DNA from: Micromonospora citrea
GTDB lineage: Bacteria; Actinomycetota; Actinomycetes; Mycobacteriales; Micromonosporaceae
DNA: 64,000 nt
Assembly: GCF_900090315.1 (NCBI RefSeq)
Contig: NZ_FMHZ01000002.1
Location: 930,001 to 994,000, forward strand
Direction of reading: 5' to 3'
Position numbers and translations under genes: made by a program. Shown piece by piece: positions 15,592 to 27,497 of the stretch (the first letter of the stretch is position 1; every line of letters begins with the position of its first letter). A model generated the notes under the pieces. That model was not told the DNA's origin, searched no databases, and was given only the letters and a program-made list of their open reading frames with translations.

Positions 15592-16559
15592 CGGGCGCCT
15601 GCCTGCCGGTCGGCGCCCGCCCGGTGACCGTCGACCGGCTGCCCCGCCGGCCCGGACGGTGCCGCGGTGACGGCCGCCCGCTCGTCGCCGTAGTGGCGCA
15701 GGAACAGCTCCTCCAGGGTGGGCGGTGCGCTGGTGAGCGCCCGGACGCCGAATCCGACGAGGTGCCCGAGCAGCTCGTCGAGGTGGGCCGGCTCGACCTC
15801 CAGGTGGGTGCGCCCGTCGACCTCGCGGACCTCGTGCACGCCGGGCAGCGCCGCCAGGCCGGTGGCGGGCCGCGCGGTCTCCACCGTGACCGCCGTACGC
15901 GTGAGGTGGCGCAGCTCGGTGAGGGTCCCGGACTCGACGGTGCGGCCCTCGCGGATGATGCTGACCCGGTCGCAGAGCGCCTCGACCTCGGCCAGCACGT
16001 GGCTGGAGAGCAGCACGGTCGCGCCGTCGCGCTTGAGCCGGCGGACCTCGTCCTGGAACACGGCCTCCATCAGCGGATCCAGCCCGGAGGTCGGCTCGTC
16101 GAGCACGTAGAGCTCGACGTCCGAGGCGAAGGCCGCGACGATTGCCACCTTCTGCCGGTTGCCCTTCGAATAGGTGCGGCACTTGCGTGTCGGGTCGAGG
16201 TCGAAGCGTTGCAGCAGCTCGTCGCGGCGGCGCCGGTCGAGGCCCCCGCGCAGGTCGCCGAACAGGTCGATGGCCTCGCCGCCGGAGAGGTTCGGCCACA
16301 GGTTGACGTCGCCCGGCACGTACGCCAGCCGGCGGTGCAGGGTGACCGCCTCCCGCCAGGGGTCGGCGTCGAACACCCGCACGTCGCCGGCGTCGCGGCG
16401 CAGCAGCCCGAGCAGGATCCGGATGGTGGTGGACTTGCCGGAGCCGTTGGGGCCGAGGAACCCGTGCACCTCCCCCGCCTCGACCCGCAGCTCCAGTCCG
16501 TCGAGCGCGCGGACGCCGCCGAACGTCTTGACCAGGTTGCCGATGGAGATGACGGGCAT
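15588..16559 (-). CDS. ABC exporter ATP-binding protein, DrrA type
   Basis: 323 residues with Walker A GPNGSGKST, signature region YSKGNRQKVAIV (a variant of LSGGQ), Walker B LYVLDEPTSGLDP and the switch His in LLSSHVL. A C-terminal domain (about 215-300) is typical of DrrA/CcmA-like exporters. The ATG has a strong AGGAGG site seven bases away. First gene of the two-gene exporter operon; its promoter carries the TetR operator. Confidence 0.88.
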   Translation of the reverse strand: MPVISIGNLVKTFGGVRALDGLELRVEAGEVHGFLGPNGSGKSTTIRILLGLLRRDAGDVRVFDADPWREAVTLHRRLAYVPGDVNLWPNLSGGEAIDLFGDLRGGLDRRRRDELLQRFDLDPTRKCRTYSKGNRQKVAIVAAFASDVELYVLDEPTSGLDPLMEAVFQDEVRRLKRDGATVLLSSHVLAEVEALCDRVSIIREGRTVESGTLTELRHLTRTAVTVETARPATGLAALPGVHEVREVDGRTHLEVEPAHLDELLGHLVGFGVRALTSAPPTLEELFLRHYGDERAAVTAAPSGPAGQPVDGHRAGADRQAGAR

Positions 16560-16593
16560 GACCCCTCCTGCCGCAGGCGGTGCAGACAACCCC

Positions 16594-16623
16594 ACTGTAC
16601 TGACCGATGGTCAGCCGGATCAA
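16594..16623 (-). promoter_or_regulatory. Exporter promoter with TetR operator in the spacer
   Basis: On the minus strand TTGATC (16618-16623) and TACAGT (16594-16599) are 18 bases apart. The perfect palindrome CTGACCGATGGTCAG (16600-16614) fills most of the spacer, so a bound TetR dimer would block RNA polymerase. Confidence 0.75.
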
Positions 16624-16653
16624 CAGTGCCGCCACCCACCGGTCAGGCGCGGC

Positions 16654-16659
16654 TAGGCT
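16654..16659 (+). promoter_or_regulatory. -10 element of the TetR gene, leaderless type
   Basis: TAGGCT ends seven bases before the ATG and there is no ribosome site. The operator shared with the exporter lies about 40 bases upstream of it. Confidence 0.45.
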
Positions 16660-16666
16660 TGCCGGC

Positions 16667-17434
16667 ATGACCGTCGAGGCACCCGACGACACGCGGACCC
16701 GGATCCTGCGCGCCGCGTTGGACCTGTTCGCCGAGCACGGCTACCAACGCACCCCGCTGCGGCAGATCGGCGAGCGGCTGCGCCTGACCAAGGCCGCGGT
16801 CCTCTACCACTTTCCCACCAAGGAGCACCTGCTCACCGCCCTGATCGAGCCGCTGGTGTCCGACCTGGAGGCGATGCTGGACGCCGCCGAGGCGGGGCCG
16901 CCCGAGCGGGCGCGCGCCACGGTGCTGGAGGGCTGGGTGGACACGATGCTGGCCCATCGTCGCCCGCTCGGCATGCTCTTCCACGACATCGCGCTCATCA
17001 CGCGCGGCGACACCTACCACCGCCTGATGCGGATCGCCATGCGAGCCAACGATCTCATCGCCGGGCCGGGCGCCGGGCGGCGGGAACGGGTGCGGGCGGT
17101 GCAGGCGGTCGCCACGTGCAGCGACCCGGTCGTCTTCTTCACCGACGTGCCCGACGAGGTGCTGCGCGCGGACATGCTGGACGGCGTGCACCGCCTGCTG
17201 GACGGCGCCCCGCCGGAGGACCTCCCGCCCCGGGGTGCCGGGCCGGGCGCGGGCGGCGACGCCGCGAGCGGGCGACGGCGACCGGGGCGACCGCGGGCGA
17301 TGGGCCCGGAGCAAATCGAGGCGGCCCGGCGGATGCACGCCGAGGGCCGCCACTCGGCCGACGAGATCGCCGCCGCGCTGGGGGTCTCGCGGGCCACCGT
17401 CTACCGTCACCTCGACCCCGCGTCGACGCAATAA
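16667..17434 (+). CDS. TetR repressor with extra C-terminal resolvase-type HTH
   Basis: 255 residues. An N-terminal TetR domain (TRTRILRAALDLFAEHGYQR, then LTKAAVLYHFPTKEHLL) is followed by a helical ligand domain to about residue 185. After a Gly/Pro-rich linker comes a second DNA-binding unit, GRPRAMGPEQIEAARRM then HSADEIAAALGVSRATVYRH, which is the Hin/resolvase HTH_7 type. Two DNA-binding domains in one TetR protein is unusual and may allow bridging of two sites. Divergent from the exporter operon, whose promoter carries a perfect TetR palindrome, so it is very likely the exporter's repressor. Confidence 0.85.
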   Translation: MTVEAPDDTRTRILRAALDLFAEHGYQRTPLRQIGERLRLTKAAVLYHFPTKEHLLTALIEPLVSDLEAMLDAAEAGPPERARATVLEGWVDTMLAHRRPLGMLFHDIALITRGDTYHRLMRIAMRANDLIAGPGAGRRERVRAVQAVATCSDPVVFFTDVPDEVLRADMLDGVHRLLDGAPPEDLPPRGAGPGAGGDAASGRRRPGRPRAMGPEQIEAARRMHAEGRHSADEIAAALGVSRATVYRHLDPASTQ

Positions 17435-17464
17435 TGAGACGATTTACGAGACATTTGTGAGACG

Positions 17465-17513
17465 CCGCGTTGCCGCGACCCGGGTTCCGTCGCCCAGGGT
17501 CGCGGCAACGCGG
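17465..17513. terminator. Bidirectional hairpin terminator
   Basis: A perfect 17-base stem (17465-17481 with 17497-17513) and a 15-base loop lie between the convergent TetR and NACHT genes. There is no U-tract, as usual in high-GC actinobacteria. Confidence 0.7.
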
Positions 17514-17546
17514 CCGTACGCGCCCGCGGTGCCGCGCCGGTCGGGC

Positions 17547-20834
<3,288 letters not shown>

Positions 20835-21224
20835 CGGATGATTGTGGTCGTCCGCGCGTCGCTCCGGCAGCCCCGCGACGGGTGGCCGACGCCACCCGGC
20901 GGCGGCCGTCGTCAGGCGGCGAGGGCCGCGCAGCGGCCGGTGGACGCCGTGGAGGACGGGCTCGCCGAGGCGTACGCTGCGGGGCTGACCGGCCCCCGCG
21001 ACCCGGCACGGCCGCACCCGCCCGGCACGGCGCGGCACGGGCGGACCCGCCCCGGCACGGGCGGACCCGGTCGCGCCGGGGTTTGATCCCGTCGGGGCCG
21101 GGTAGCCGAGCCGCCCGTCCTACCGACGGGACCGGCCCCCGCCAGCGGGGTGTCCGCCACCTGCGACGCCGACGGGAGTGGTGACGGTGGGTCCGGTGCC
21201 CCGGGGATCCGGTGGTCGCTGACG
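20835..21224. other. Divergent intergenic region, NACHT and amidotransferase genes
   Basis: 390 bases. The right half is low-complexity, with GCACGGGCGGACCCG twice (near 21033 and 21056) and runs of GGCACGG. A TTGATC near 21083 could be a -35 for the amidotransferase gene, but no good -10 follows. No gene is seen. Confidence 0.5.
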
Positions 21225-23009
21225 ATGTGCGGCATCAGTGGCGAGGCGAGGTTCGACGGATCGACGCCGGACGCCGGGGCGGTGACCCGGATAACCGAGG
21301 CGATGCGGTCCCGGGGCCCGGACGGCGAGGGCCTGTGGAGCGACGGCTGGATCACCCTCGGGCACCGGCGGCTCACCATCATCGACCTGTCCGACGCGGG
21401 CGCCCAGCCGATGGTGCGCGACGATCTCGGGCTGGCGCTGGTCTTCAACGGCTGCGTCTACAACTATCCCCGGCTCCGCGAGGAGCTGCGGGAGGCCGGG
21501 CACACGTTCCACTCCACCAGCGACACCGAGGTGATCCTGGTGGCGTACGCGCAGTGGGGCGAGAGCTTCGTCGACCACCTGGTCGGCATGTTCGCCGTCG
21601 TGCTGGTGGATCGGCGGCGGCGACGGCTGGTGCTGGCCCGGGACCGGCTCGGGATCAAGCCGCTCTACCTCGCCGAGTCGCCCGGTCGGCTCCGATTCGC
21701 CTCCACCCTGCCGGCGCTGCTGCGCGCAGGCGACGTGGACACCGCGATCGACCCGGTGGCCCTGCACCACTACCTGTCCTGGCACTCGATCGTGCCGGCG
21801 CCCCGCACCGTCCTGCGCGGCGTACGCAAGCTTCCGCCGGCCACCGTGCGTGTCGTCGAGGCGGACGGGCGCAGCCGCGAACACGTCTACTGGCGGCCGG
21901 ACTACGTCCGCGACCCCGCCCACGAGGGCAGGGACGCGCGGGACTGGCGGGCGGCGGTCGGGGACGCGCTGCGCACGGCGGTACGGCGGCGGCTCGTCGC
22001 GGACGTACCCGTCGGCGTGCTGCTCTCCGGCGGCCTCGACTCGAGCATGATCGTGGCGCTGCTCGCCGAGGCCGGGCAGCACCACCTCCAGACGTTCAGC
22101 ATCGGCTTCGACGGCCGCGGCGACGAGGCCGGCGACGAGTTCCACTACTCCGACCTCGTGGCGCGCGCGTTCGACACCGACCACCACCGCATCCGGCTCG
22201 CCGACGACGACCTGGTCCCGGCGGTACGCCGGACCGTGCACGCGATGACCGAGCCGATGGGCAGCCACGACGTGGTCGCCTTCCACCTGCTGTCCGAGCA
22301 GGTGGCCCGGCACGTCAAGGTGGCACAGTCCGGGCAGGGCGCCGACGAGGTCTTCGCCGGCTACGGCTACCACCAGCCCCTGGCGCGGGTGCCCCGCGAC
22401 GGCGCGACGGACGCCTTCGCCGAGGCCTTCTTCGACCGCGACCACGCCGAGCTGTGCCGGGTGGTCAGCCCGGCGTACGCCTGCGACCGGGACGCCAGCC
22501 GCGAGCTGCTCGCCGCGCACCTGACCGCGCCCGGGGCGGAGACCGCGCTGGACGCGGTGCTGCGCCTGGACACCCACCTGATGCTGCCCGACGACCCGGT
22601 GAAGCGGGTGGACAGCATGAGCATGGCGTGGGGGCTGGAGGTGCGCACCCCGTTCCTGGACCAGGACCTCGTCGCCCTCGCGGCGGCCTGCCCACCCGGG
22701 CACAAGGTCGCCGACGGGGGCAAGGGCGTGCTCAAGGAGATCGCCCGGGAGGTGCTGCCGGCCGAGGTGGTCGACCGGCCGAAGGGCTACTTCCCGGTGC
22801 CGGCGCTGCGCAACGTCGACGGCCCGGTCCGGCAGCTCGTCACCGAGGCGCTCGCCGCCCCCGCCGCGCGGGAGCGCGCCCTGTTCCGCCCGGAGTACGT
22901 CGCCGAGCTGCTCGCCGAGCCGGACCGCGCGCAGGCCGCCGCCGGCAGCAACAAGCTGTGGCAGCTCGGCCTGCTCGAACTCTGGCTCCAGTCCCACGAC
23001 ATCCGCTGA
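21225..23009 (+). CDS. Asparagine-synthase-type amidotransferase (N-acetylglutaminylglutamine type)
   Basis: 594 residues. The start puts the catalytic Cys at position 2 (MCGISGEARFDG), as glutamine amidotransferases require. The class II glutaminase domain (RSRGPDGEG, GHRRLTIIDLS, NGCVYNY, SDTEV) is followed by an ATP pyrophosphatase/synthetase domain with SGGLDSS (about 267). The N-terminal wording matches the AsnB-like enzymes that make the osmolyte N-acetylglutaminylglutamine amide. In that pathway a GNAT/ATP-grasp partner (ngg) is usually adjacent; none is seen here. The convergent neighbour is a carboxylate-amine ligase, an amide-forming enzyme of another kind. Confidence 0.82.
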   Translation: MCGISGEARFDGSTPDAGAVTRITEAMRSRGPDGEGLWSDGWITLGHRRLTIIDLSDAGAQPMVRDDLGLALVFNGCVYNYPRLREELREAGHTFHSTSDTEVILVAYAQWGESFVDHLVGMFAVVLVDRRRRRLVLARDRLGIKPLYLAESPGRLRFASTLPALLRAGDVDTAIDPVALHHYLSWHSIVPAPRTVLRGVRKLPPATVRVVEADGRSREHVYWRPDYVRDPAHEGRDARDWRAAVGDALRTAVRRRLVADVPVGVLLSGGLDSSMIVALLAEAGQHHLQTFSIGFDGRGDEAGDEFHYSDLVARAFDTDHHRIRLADDDLVPAVRRTVHAMTEPMGSHDVVAFHLLSEQVARHVKVAQSGQGADEVFAGYGYHQPLARVPRDGATDAFAEAFFDRDHAELCRVVSPAYACDRDASRELLAAHLTAPGAETALDAVLRLDTHLMLPDDPVKRVDSMSMAWGLEVRTPFLDQDLVALAAACPPGHKVADGGKGVLKEIAREVLPAEVVDRPKGYFPVPALRNVDGPVRQLVTEALAAPAARERALFRPEYVAELLAEPDRAQAAAGSNKLWQLGLLELWLQSHDIR

Positions 23010-23062
23010 CCGCTCCCGGCACGGCCGCGCCGCAGTTCCGACCGGGAGCCCGGCGGGGGCGT

Positions 23063-23079
23063 CCGCCCGGTCCGGGCGG
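23063..23079. terminator. Short hairpin between convergent genes
   Basis: CCGCCCG and CGGGCGG form a 7-base perfect stem with a three-base loop between the amidotransferase and YbdK-like genes. Confidence 0.45.
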
Positions 23080-23106
23080 CGTCCGGGTGCCGGAGCGCGG
23101 GACGGC

Positions 23107-24240
23107 TCAGCCGGCGCGGGTCTCGGCGGCCAGGTGGTCCAGGACGGCACGCACGTCGTCGCCGGTCCGTGCCATGACGCGGCGCTGCCGGGTGGCGCCG
23201 TTGCCGTCCCGGCGCAACCGGACCAACTGGTCGCGTACGTAGTCGAGGTCGCCGTGCCGGGCCAGCGCCGGCGTGACCGTGTCGACGAGTTCGCCAACCA
23301 GGTCCCAGGCGGGACGGGCGACGCCGGCGCGCAGGTCGATCAGGTCGCCCTCCAGCCCGTCGTGGGCGGCCCGCCAGTGTGCGGCGGAGACCAGGCAGTC
23401 GCGGATCCGCCGGGCGGGGACCCCGGCGCGGGCATCGTCGGCCAGCGTCGCCACGAGCGCGCGGACCAGACCGGCGATCAGCACGGTGTCGTCCACGGCC
23501 GGGCAGACGTCGCCGACCCGCACCTCCACGGTGGGGTACGCGACCGACGGGCGCGCGTACCAGTAGACCATGCCCGCGTCGAGCATGATCCCGGCGTTGA
23601 TCAACTCCGTCACCGTCGCCTCGTAGTCGGCGACCGACTCGAAGTGCGGGGTCGGCCCGATGCTGGGCCAGCGTTCCAGCTGCATCGAACGCCAACTGGC
23701 GTGCCCGGTGTCGCGGCCGTCGTGCAGCGGCGAGTTGGCGGTGATCGCCTGCACCACCGGCAGCCACGGGCGCAGGTGGTTGCAGACCTGGACGGCCAGC
23801 TCACGATCGGGCATCCCGACGTGCACGTGGCAGCCGCAGACCGCCGGGTCGTGGGCGACCGGCCCGAATCGCCGGGACATCGCGTGGTAGCGGGGTTTGT
23901 CCGGTACCGTCCGGTGCGGCTCGTGCACGGGCGTGGCGCCGACCGCGACGAGCCGGGCCCCGGCGGCCTCGGCGGCGTCGCCGGCGGAGCGGCGCAGCGC
24001 CACCAGGTGCGCACGCAGCTCGGCCAGGTCGGCGGTGACCGGCGTGACCATCTCCACCATGCTGTGCCGGAACTCCTGGCGGCTCTGGTCCCGAGCGGTC
24101 CCGGCCAGCGCGGTGAGCACCCGGTCGGCGACTGGCAGGCTCTCCCCCGTCTGGGGGTCGAGCAGGAGATACTCCTCCTCCACCCCGAGCGTCAGCGTGG
24201 TCGTGTCGGATGCGGTGGCAACTGCCGGACGGTACGTCAT
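23107..24240 (-). CDS. Carboxylate-amine ligase, YbdK/GCS2 family
   Basis: 377 residues, the normal family length. Starts TLTLGVEEEYLLLDPQTGE, the metal/ATP-binding Glu-rich strand of glutamate-cysteine ligase type 2. It continues with RQEFRHSMVEMVTP, CGCHVHVG and ANSPLHDGRDTGHASWRSMQ. Members have weak glutamate-cysteine ligase activity in vitro; their cellular substrate is often unknown. ATG MTYRPAV was chosen because upstream codons are Arg/Pro noise. The head-to-head ECF sigma gene ends 160 bases upstream on the same strand. Confidence 0.88.
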   Translation of the reverse strand: MTYRPAVATASDTTTLTLGVEEEYLLLDPQTGESLPVADRVLTALAGTARDQSRQEFRHSMVEMVTPVTADLAELRAHLVALRRSAGDAAEAAGARLVAVGATPVHEPHRTVPDKPRYHAMSRRFGPVAHDPAVCGCHVHVGMPDRELAVQVCNHLRPWLPVVQAITANSPLHDGRDTGHASWRSMQLERWPSIGPTPHFESVADYEATVTELINAGIMLDAGMVYWYARPSVAYPTVEVRVGDVCPAVDDTVLIAGLVRALVATLADDARAGVPARRIRDCLVSAAHWRAAHDGLEGDLIDLRAGVARPAWDLVGELVDTVTPALARHGDLDYVRDQLVRLRRDGNGATRQRRVMARTGDDVRAVLDHLAAETRAG

Positions 24241-24400
24241 GGGCGCTCGGCGTCCGTTCCTCGGGCGGCGCGCCGGGCGCCGCGCTGCCGGATCACCCGG
24301 GTTCCCGGCCCACCGACCGGGCAAACGCGCAGGGCGGGGGCGCCGGCTGGCGGTGACCGGCCACCGCACGACAGGCCGCCGCCGCACGACAGGCCGGCCG

Positions 24401-25612
24401 TCAGGACGAAGCCGCCCGCGCGGACAGGAAGGCGCGTTCGGCCGCGTTGTCCGTCCGTTCGGCGGCTGTCCGGTACGCCTGCGCCGCCTCCGCCGCCCGG
24501 CCCAGCCGGCGCAGCAGGTCGGCCCGGACGGCGTGGAACACGTGGTAGCCGGCCAGGTCGAGGCGGTCGACGGCGGCCAGCGCGGTCTCCGGCCCGGCCA
24601 CCTCGGCGAGCGCGACGGCCCGGTTCAGCGCCACCACCGGCCCCGGGGCGTACGCGGCGAGCTGGTCGTACAGCATGAGGATCTGGGCCCAGTCGGTGCT
24701 GGCGGCGTCGGCCGCGTCGCTGTGCACGGCGGCGATCGCGGCCTGGATCTGGTACGGCCCGGGCCGGTCCCGGCGCAGGCAGCGGCGGACCAGCGCCTGG
24801 CCCTCGGCGACGAGCCCGGCGTCCCACCGGCGACGGTCCTGCTCCGGCAGCGGCACCAGGGCGCCGTCGGCGGTGGTGCGGGCGGGCCGGCGCGCCTCGG
24901 TGAGCAGCATCAGCGCGAGCAGCCCCGACGCCTCCGGCTCGTCCGGCATCAGCTCGACCAGGAGTCGGGCCAGCCGGATCGCCTCGGCGCACAGGTCGTC
25001 GCGGACGAGCCGGTCGCCGGAGCCGGCCGTGTGCCCCTCGGTGAAGATCAGGTAGAGCACGGCCAGCACGGCGGTGAGCCGGTCCGGCAGGTCGGCGCCA
25101 CGCGGCACCCGGTACGGGATGCCGGCGTCGCGGATCTTCGCCTTGGCCCGGACGATCCGCTGGGCCAGGGTCGCCTCCGGCACGAGGAAGAGCCGGGCGA
25201 TCTCGGCGGTCGTCAGCCCGCCGAGCAGCCGCAGCGTGAGCGCGACCCGGGCGGCCGGGTTGAGCGCCGGATGGCAGCAGGTGAAGATCAGGCGGAGCCG
25301 GTCGTCGCGCACGGGTCCCTCCCCGGTCGGAACGTCGCGGGCGTGCAGCAGGGCGGCCTGGGCGTGCCGGTCGGCCCGGGACGCCTCCCGCCGCAGCCGG
25401 TCGATCGCCCGGTTCCGGGCGGTGGTGACGATCCAGCCGGCCGGGCTGGGCGGCGGCCCGGTCTCCGGCCACCGCGCCACCGCCACGGCGAACGCCTCCT
25501 GCACCGCCTCCTCGGCGAGGTCGATGTCGCCGAGGAGGCGGACCAGGACGGCGACGGCGCGGCCGTACTCGGCGCGGAACACCGCCTCCACGTCGGGCAT
25601 GGTCAGCTTCAT
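24401..25612 (-). CDS. ECF sigma factor with C-terminal TPR-like domain (ECF42 type)
   Basis: 403 residues. Sigma region 2 (FRAEYGRAVAVLVRLLGDID, then PAGWIVTTARNRAIDRLRRE) and region 4 (LGGLTTAEIARLFLVPEATL) are followed by a 230-residue helical extension (LVELMPDEPEASGLLALMLL, ALNRAVALAEVAGPETAL). This layout is ECF42, in which the extension is needed for activity. Those sigma factors usually sit next to a DGPF/YCII protein, which I do not see here. ATG has GAGGAG six bases upstream. Confidence 0.87.
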   Translation of the reverse strand: MKLTMPDVEAVFRAEYGRAVAVLVRLLGDIDLAEEAVQEAFAVAVARWPETGPPPSPAGWIVTTARNRAIDRLRREASRADRHAQAALLHARDVPTGEGPVRDDRLRLIFTCCHPALNPAARVALTLRLLGGLTTAEIARLFLVPEATLAQRIVRAKAKIRDAGIPYRVPRGADLPDRLTAVLAVLYLIFTEGHTAGSGDRLVRDDLCAEAIRLARLLVELMPDEPEASGLLALMLLTEARRPARTTADGALVPLPEQDRRRWDAGLVAEGQALVRRCLRRDRPGPYQIQAAIAAVHSDAADAASTDWAQILMLYDQLAAYAPGPVVALNRAVALAEVAGPETALAAVDRLDLAGYHVFHAVRADLLRRLGRAAEAAQAYRTAAERTDNAAERAFLSARAASS

Positions 25613-25856
25613 GGAGTCTCCTCGCCTCCCGCGGCCGGCTTCCCATCCTCCACACGAACGCGCCCGGCGCGAATCGACGAGCCGCCGGAGATTCGCGGGC
25701 GGATTTCCCCGCCGTGCCCTGCTCACCGGTCGATCCGGGCCGTGGGCCGGGTCGTCGGGCGGCCTTGCGCGGTCCGGCCCACGGCCCCGCCGGAGGGTCC
25801 GGCCCACGGCCCCGCCGGAAAGTCCGGCCCACGGCCCCGCCGGGCGGTTGGTTGGC

Positions 25857-26912
25857 TCAGGGCCGCAGGACCAGCTTGCCGACGGTGGCTCGCGCCTCCA
25901 GCGCGGCCAGCGCCTCCGGCCCGTCGGCCAGGTCGTACACGGTGGGTCGACCGGGGGTGAGCACTCCGGCGGCCATCAGCGCGGACATCTCGGCGGTCAG
26001 TTCGGCGAAGACCGCCGGCGCGTGCTGCGCCAGCACGCCGATGTGCAGGCCGATCAGGTGGATCTGGTGGGTGAAGTTCAGTTCCCAGTTGCTGACCGTG
26101 GCCTCGCCGCCGGCCACGCCGTAGACGACGACGCGGCCGGTGACGCGCCGGGCAGCGGCCAGGCTGGCGCGGAAGGTGGCACCGCCGACCGACTCCAGCA
26201 CGAGGTCGGCGCCCCTGCCGTCCGTCAGCCGCAGCACCTCGGCGGCGACGTCGGCCTCGCGGTAGTCGACGACGTGGTGCGCGCCCGCCGCCCGCACCGT
26301 GTCGTGCTTGCCGGCGGAGGCGGTGGCGATCACGGTCGCGCCGTAGTGCCGGGCCATCCGCACCGCCGCCTGGCCCACCCCGCCCGCCGCCGCGTGGATC
26401 AGTACCGTCTCGCCGGCGGCGAGCCGGCCGAGCGGCCGGAGCGCGGCCAGCGCGGTGGCCCAGTTGAGGATCAGGCCCGGCGCCTGCTCGTCCGTCCAAC
26501 CCACCGGCACCCGCGTCACGCCGGCGGCGGGCAGCGCCAGGTATTCGGCGAACGCGCCGGGCCCGGTGCCGATGACGTGGTCGCCGAGGGTCAGGTCGGT
26601 CACCCCCTGCCCCAGCGCGACGACCTCCCCGGCGGCTTCGAAGCCGGCGACGTACGGTGCCAGCGGTCCACCGTGGTAGGTGCCGCGCGTCTGCATGACG
26701 TCGGCGAAGTTGACGCCCGCGGCGCCGACCCGGATCAGCACCTCACCCGGGCCCGGAGCCGGTACGGGCACGTCGGTGACGAGGCGCATGTCCTGCGGGC
26801 CGTTCAGGGTCGTCTGCCGCAGGGCGCGCATGGTGGCGGGGATGCCCGGCGGCGGGCCGGCCGTGGCCGTCGGGGCGCTCGCCGGACGAGAGACATCGGT
26901 GCGAGAAGTCAT
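25857..26912 (-). CDS. Zinc-independent quinone oxidoreductase (MDR family)
   Basis: 351 residues of the medium-chain dehydrogenase/reductase family: PGPGEVLIRVGAAGVNFADV, GFEAAGEVVALG, GDHVIG, the nucleotide-binding AAAGGVGQAAVRMARHYG and a C-terminal GKLVLRP. No structural zinc cysteines are present, as in NADPH:quinone reductases. The first 27 residues are an Ala/Pro-rich extension; translation could also start at the internal ATG (MRALRQ). The gene lies 104 bases downstream of a MerR gene on the same strand and has its own MerR-type operator, so it is likely the regulator's target. Confidence 0.88.
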   Translation of the reverse strand: MTSRTDVSRPASAPTATAGPPPGIPATMRALRQTTLNGPQDMRLVTDVPVPAPGPGEVLIRVGAAGVNFADVMQTRGTYHGGPLAPYVAGFEAAGEVVALGQGVTDLTLGDHVIGTGPGAFAEYLALPAAGVTRVPVGWTDEQAPGLILNWATALAALRPLGRLAAGETVLIHAAAGGVGQAAVRMARHYGATVIATASAGKHDTVRAAGAHHVVDYREADVAAEVLRLTDGRGADLVLESVGGATFRASLAAARRVTGRVVVYGVAGGEATVSNWELNFTHQIHLIGLHIGVLAQHAPAVFAELTAEMSALMAAGVLTPGRPTVYDLADGPEALAALEARATVGKLVLRP

Positions 26913-26918
26913 GCCGGG

Positions 26919-26951
26919 AGGCTAGAACCCTGCCGTCAGCGTCAGGGTCAA
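26919..26951 (-). promoter_or_regulatory. MerR operator and promoter of the quinone oxidoreductase gene
   Basis: TTGACC (-35, 26946-26951) and TAGCCT (-10, 26919-26924) flank an over-long spacer. The dyad ACCCTG / CAGGGT (26927-26948) fills it, as in MerR-activated promoters. TAGCCT ends six bases before the ATG, giving a leaderless mRNA. Confidence 0.65.
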
Positions 26952-27016
26952 GCTCCGGTGCCGTACGCCACTCGACCGCGGGCGAACACGACGCCCGGCA
27001 GCGGCACGACCCCCGC

Positions 27017-27457
27017 TCACGGGCCCGGGTCGAGCATGCCGGCCGGGGCGCCCGGCTCCGTGGCGCAGTCGGCGTCGGCGCAGTCCACGGCCGCGCCGGC
27101 GGCCGTCCGGGCGGCCTGAAGGTAGGTGCTCAGGGCGTCGCGGTTGCGGGTCAGGTACTCGATGCGGCGGTCGAGCTGGTCCCGTTGCCGGGCCACCTGC
27201 TCGAGCATGTGCGAGCACGGCACCTGCGGCAACAGGTCCGTCGGGCCGTCGAGGTAGGGCAGGATCTCCCGGATGAGGCGGATCGGCAGGCCGGCGTCGA
27301 GGAGCCCGCGGATCTGGCGCACCGCCTCGATCGCGTCGTCGTCGAAGTCCCGGTAGCCGTTGCCGCCCCGCCCGGGCCGGATCAGCCCCTCCTGCTCGTA
27401 GTGGCGCAGCGCGCGGACGCTCACGCCGGTCACCAACGCCAGTTCCCCGATCCTCAC
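27017..27457 (-). CDS. MerR-family regulator
   Basis: 146 residues: MerR winged helix (RIGELALVTGVSVRALRHYE, GYRDFDDDAIEAVRQI), a long dimerisation helix, and a C-terminal tail with Cys residues (PCSHM, DCADADCATEP) that could sense thiol stress or metal. The GTG is backed by GGAGGG six bases upstream. It precedes the quinone oxidoreductase gene, whose promoter carries a MerR-type dyad, so the pair looks like an electrophile or drug response unit. Confidence 0.88.
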   Translation of the reverse strand: MRIGELALVTGVSVRALRHYEQEGLIRPGRGGNGYRDFDDDAIEAVRQIRGLLDAGLPIRLIREILPYLDGPTDLLPQVPCSHMLEQVARQRDQLDRRIEYLTRNRDALSTYLQAARTAAGAAVDCADADCATEPGAPAGMLDPGP

Positions 27458-27497
27458 GCGGCACCCTCCGACGGGTCGCGGGGCCGGCGCCACGCCG

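Noticed and set aside
20835..21038. N-terminal extension of the NACHT protein to an upstream ATG
   Set aside because: The added 68 residues are Arg/Pro-rich noise without secondary structure pattern; the GTG before the membrane helix fits better.
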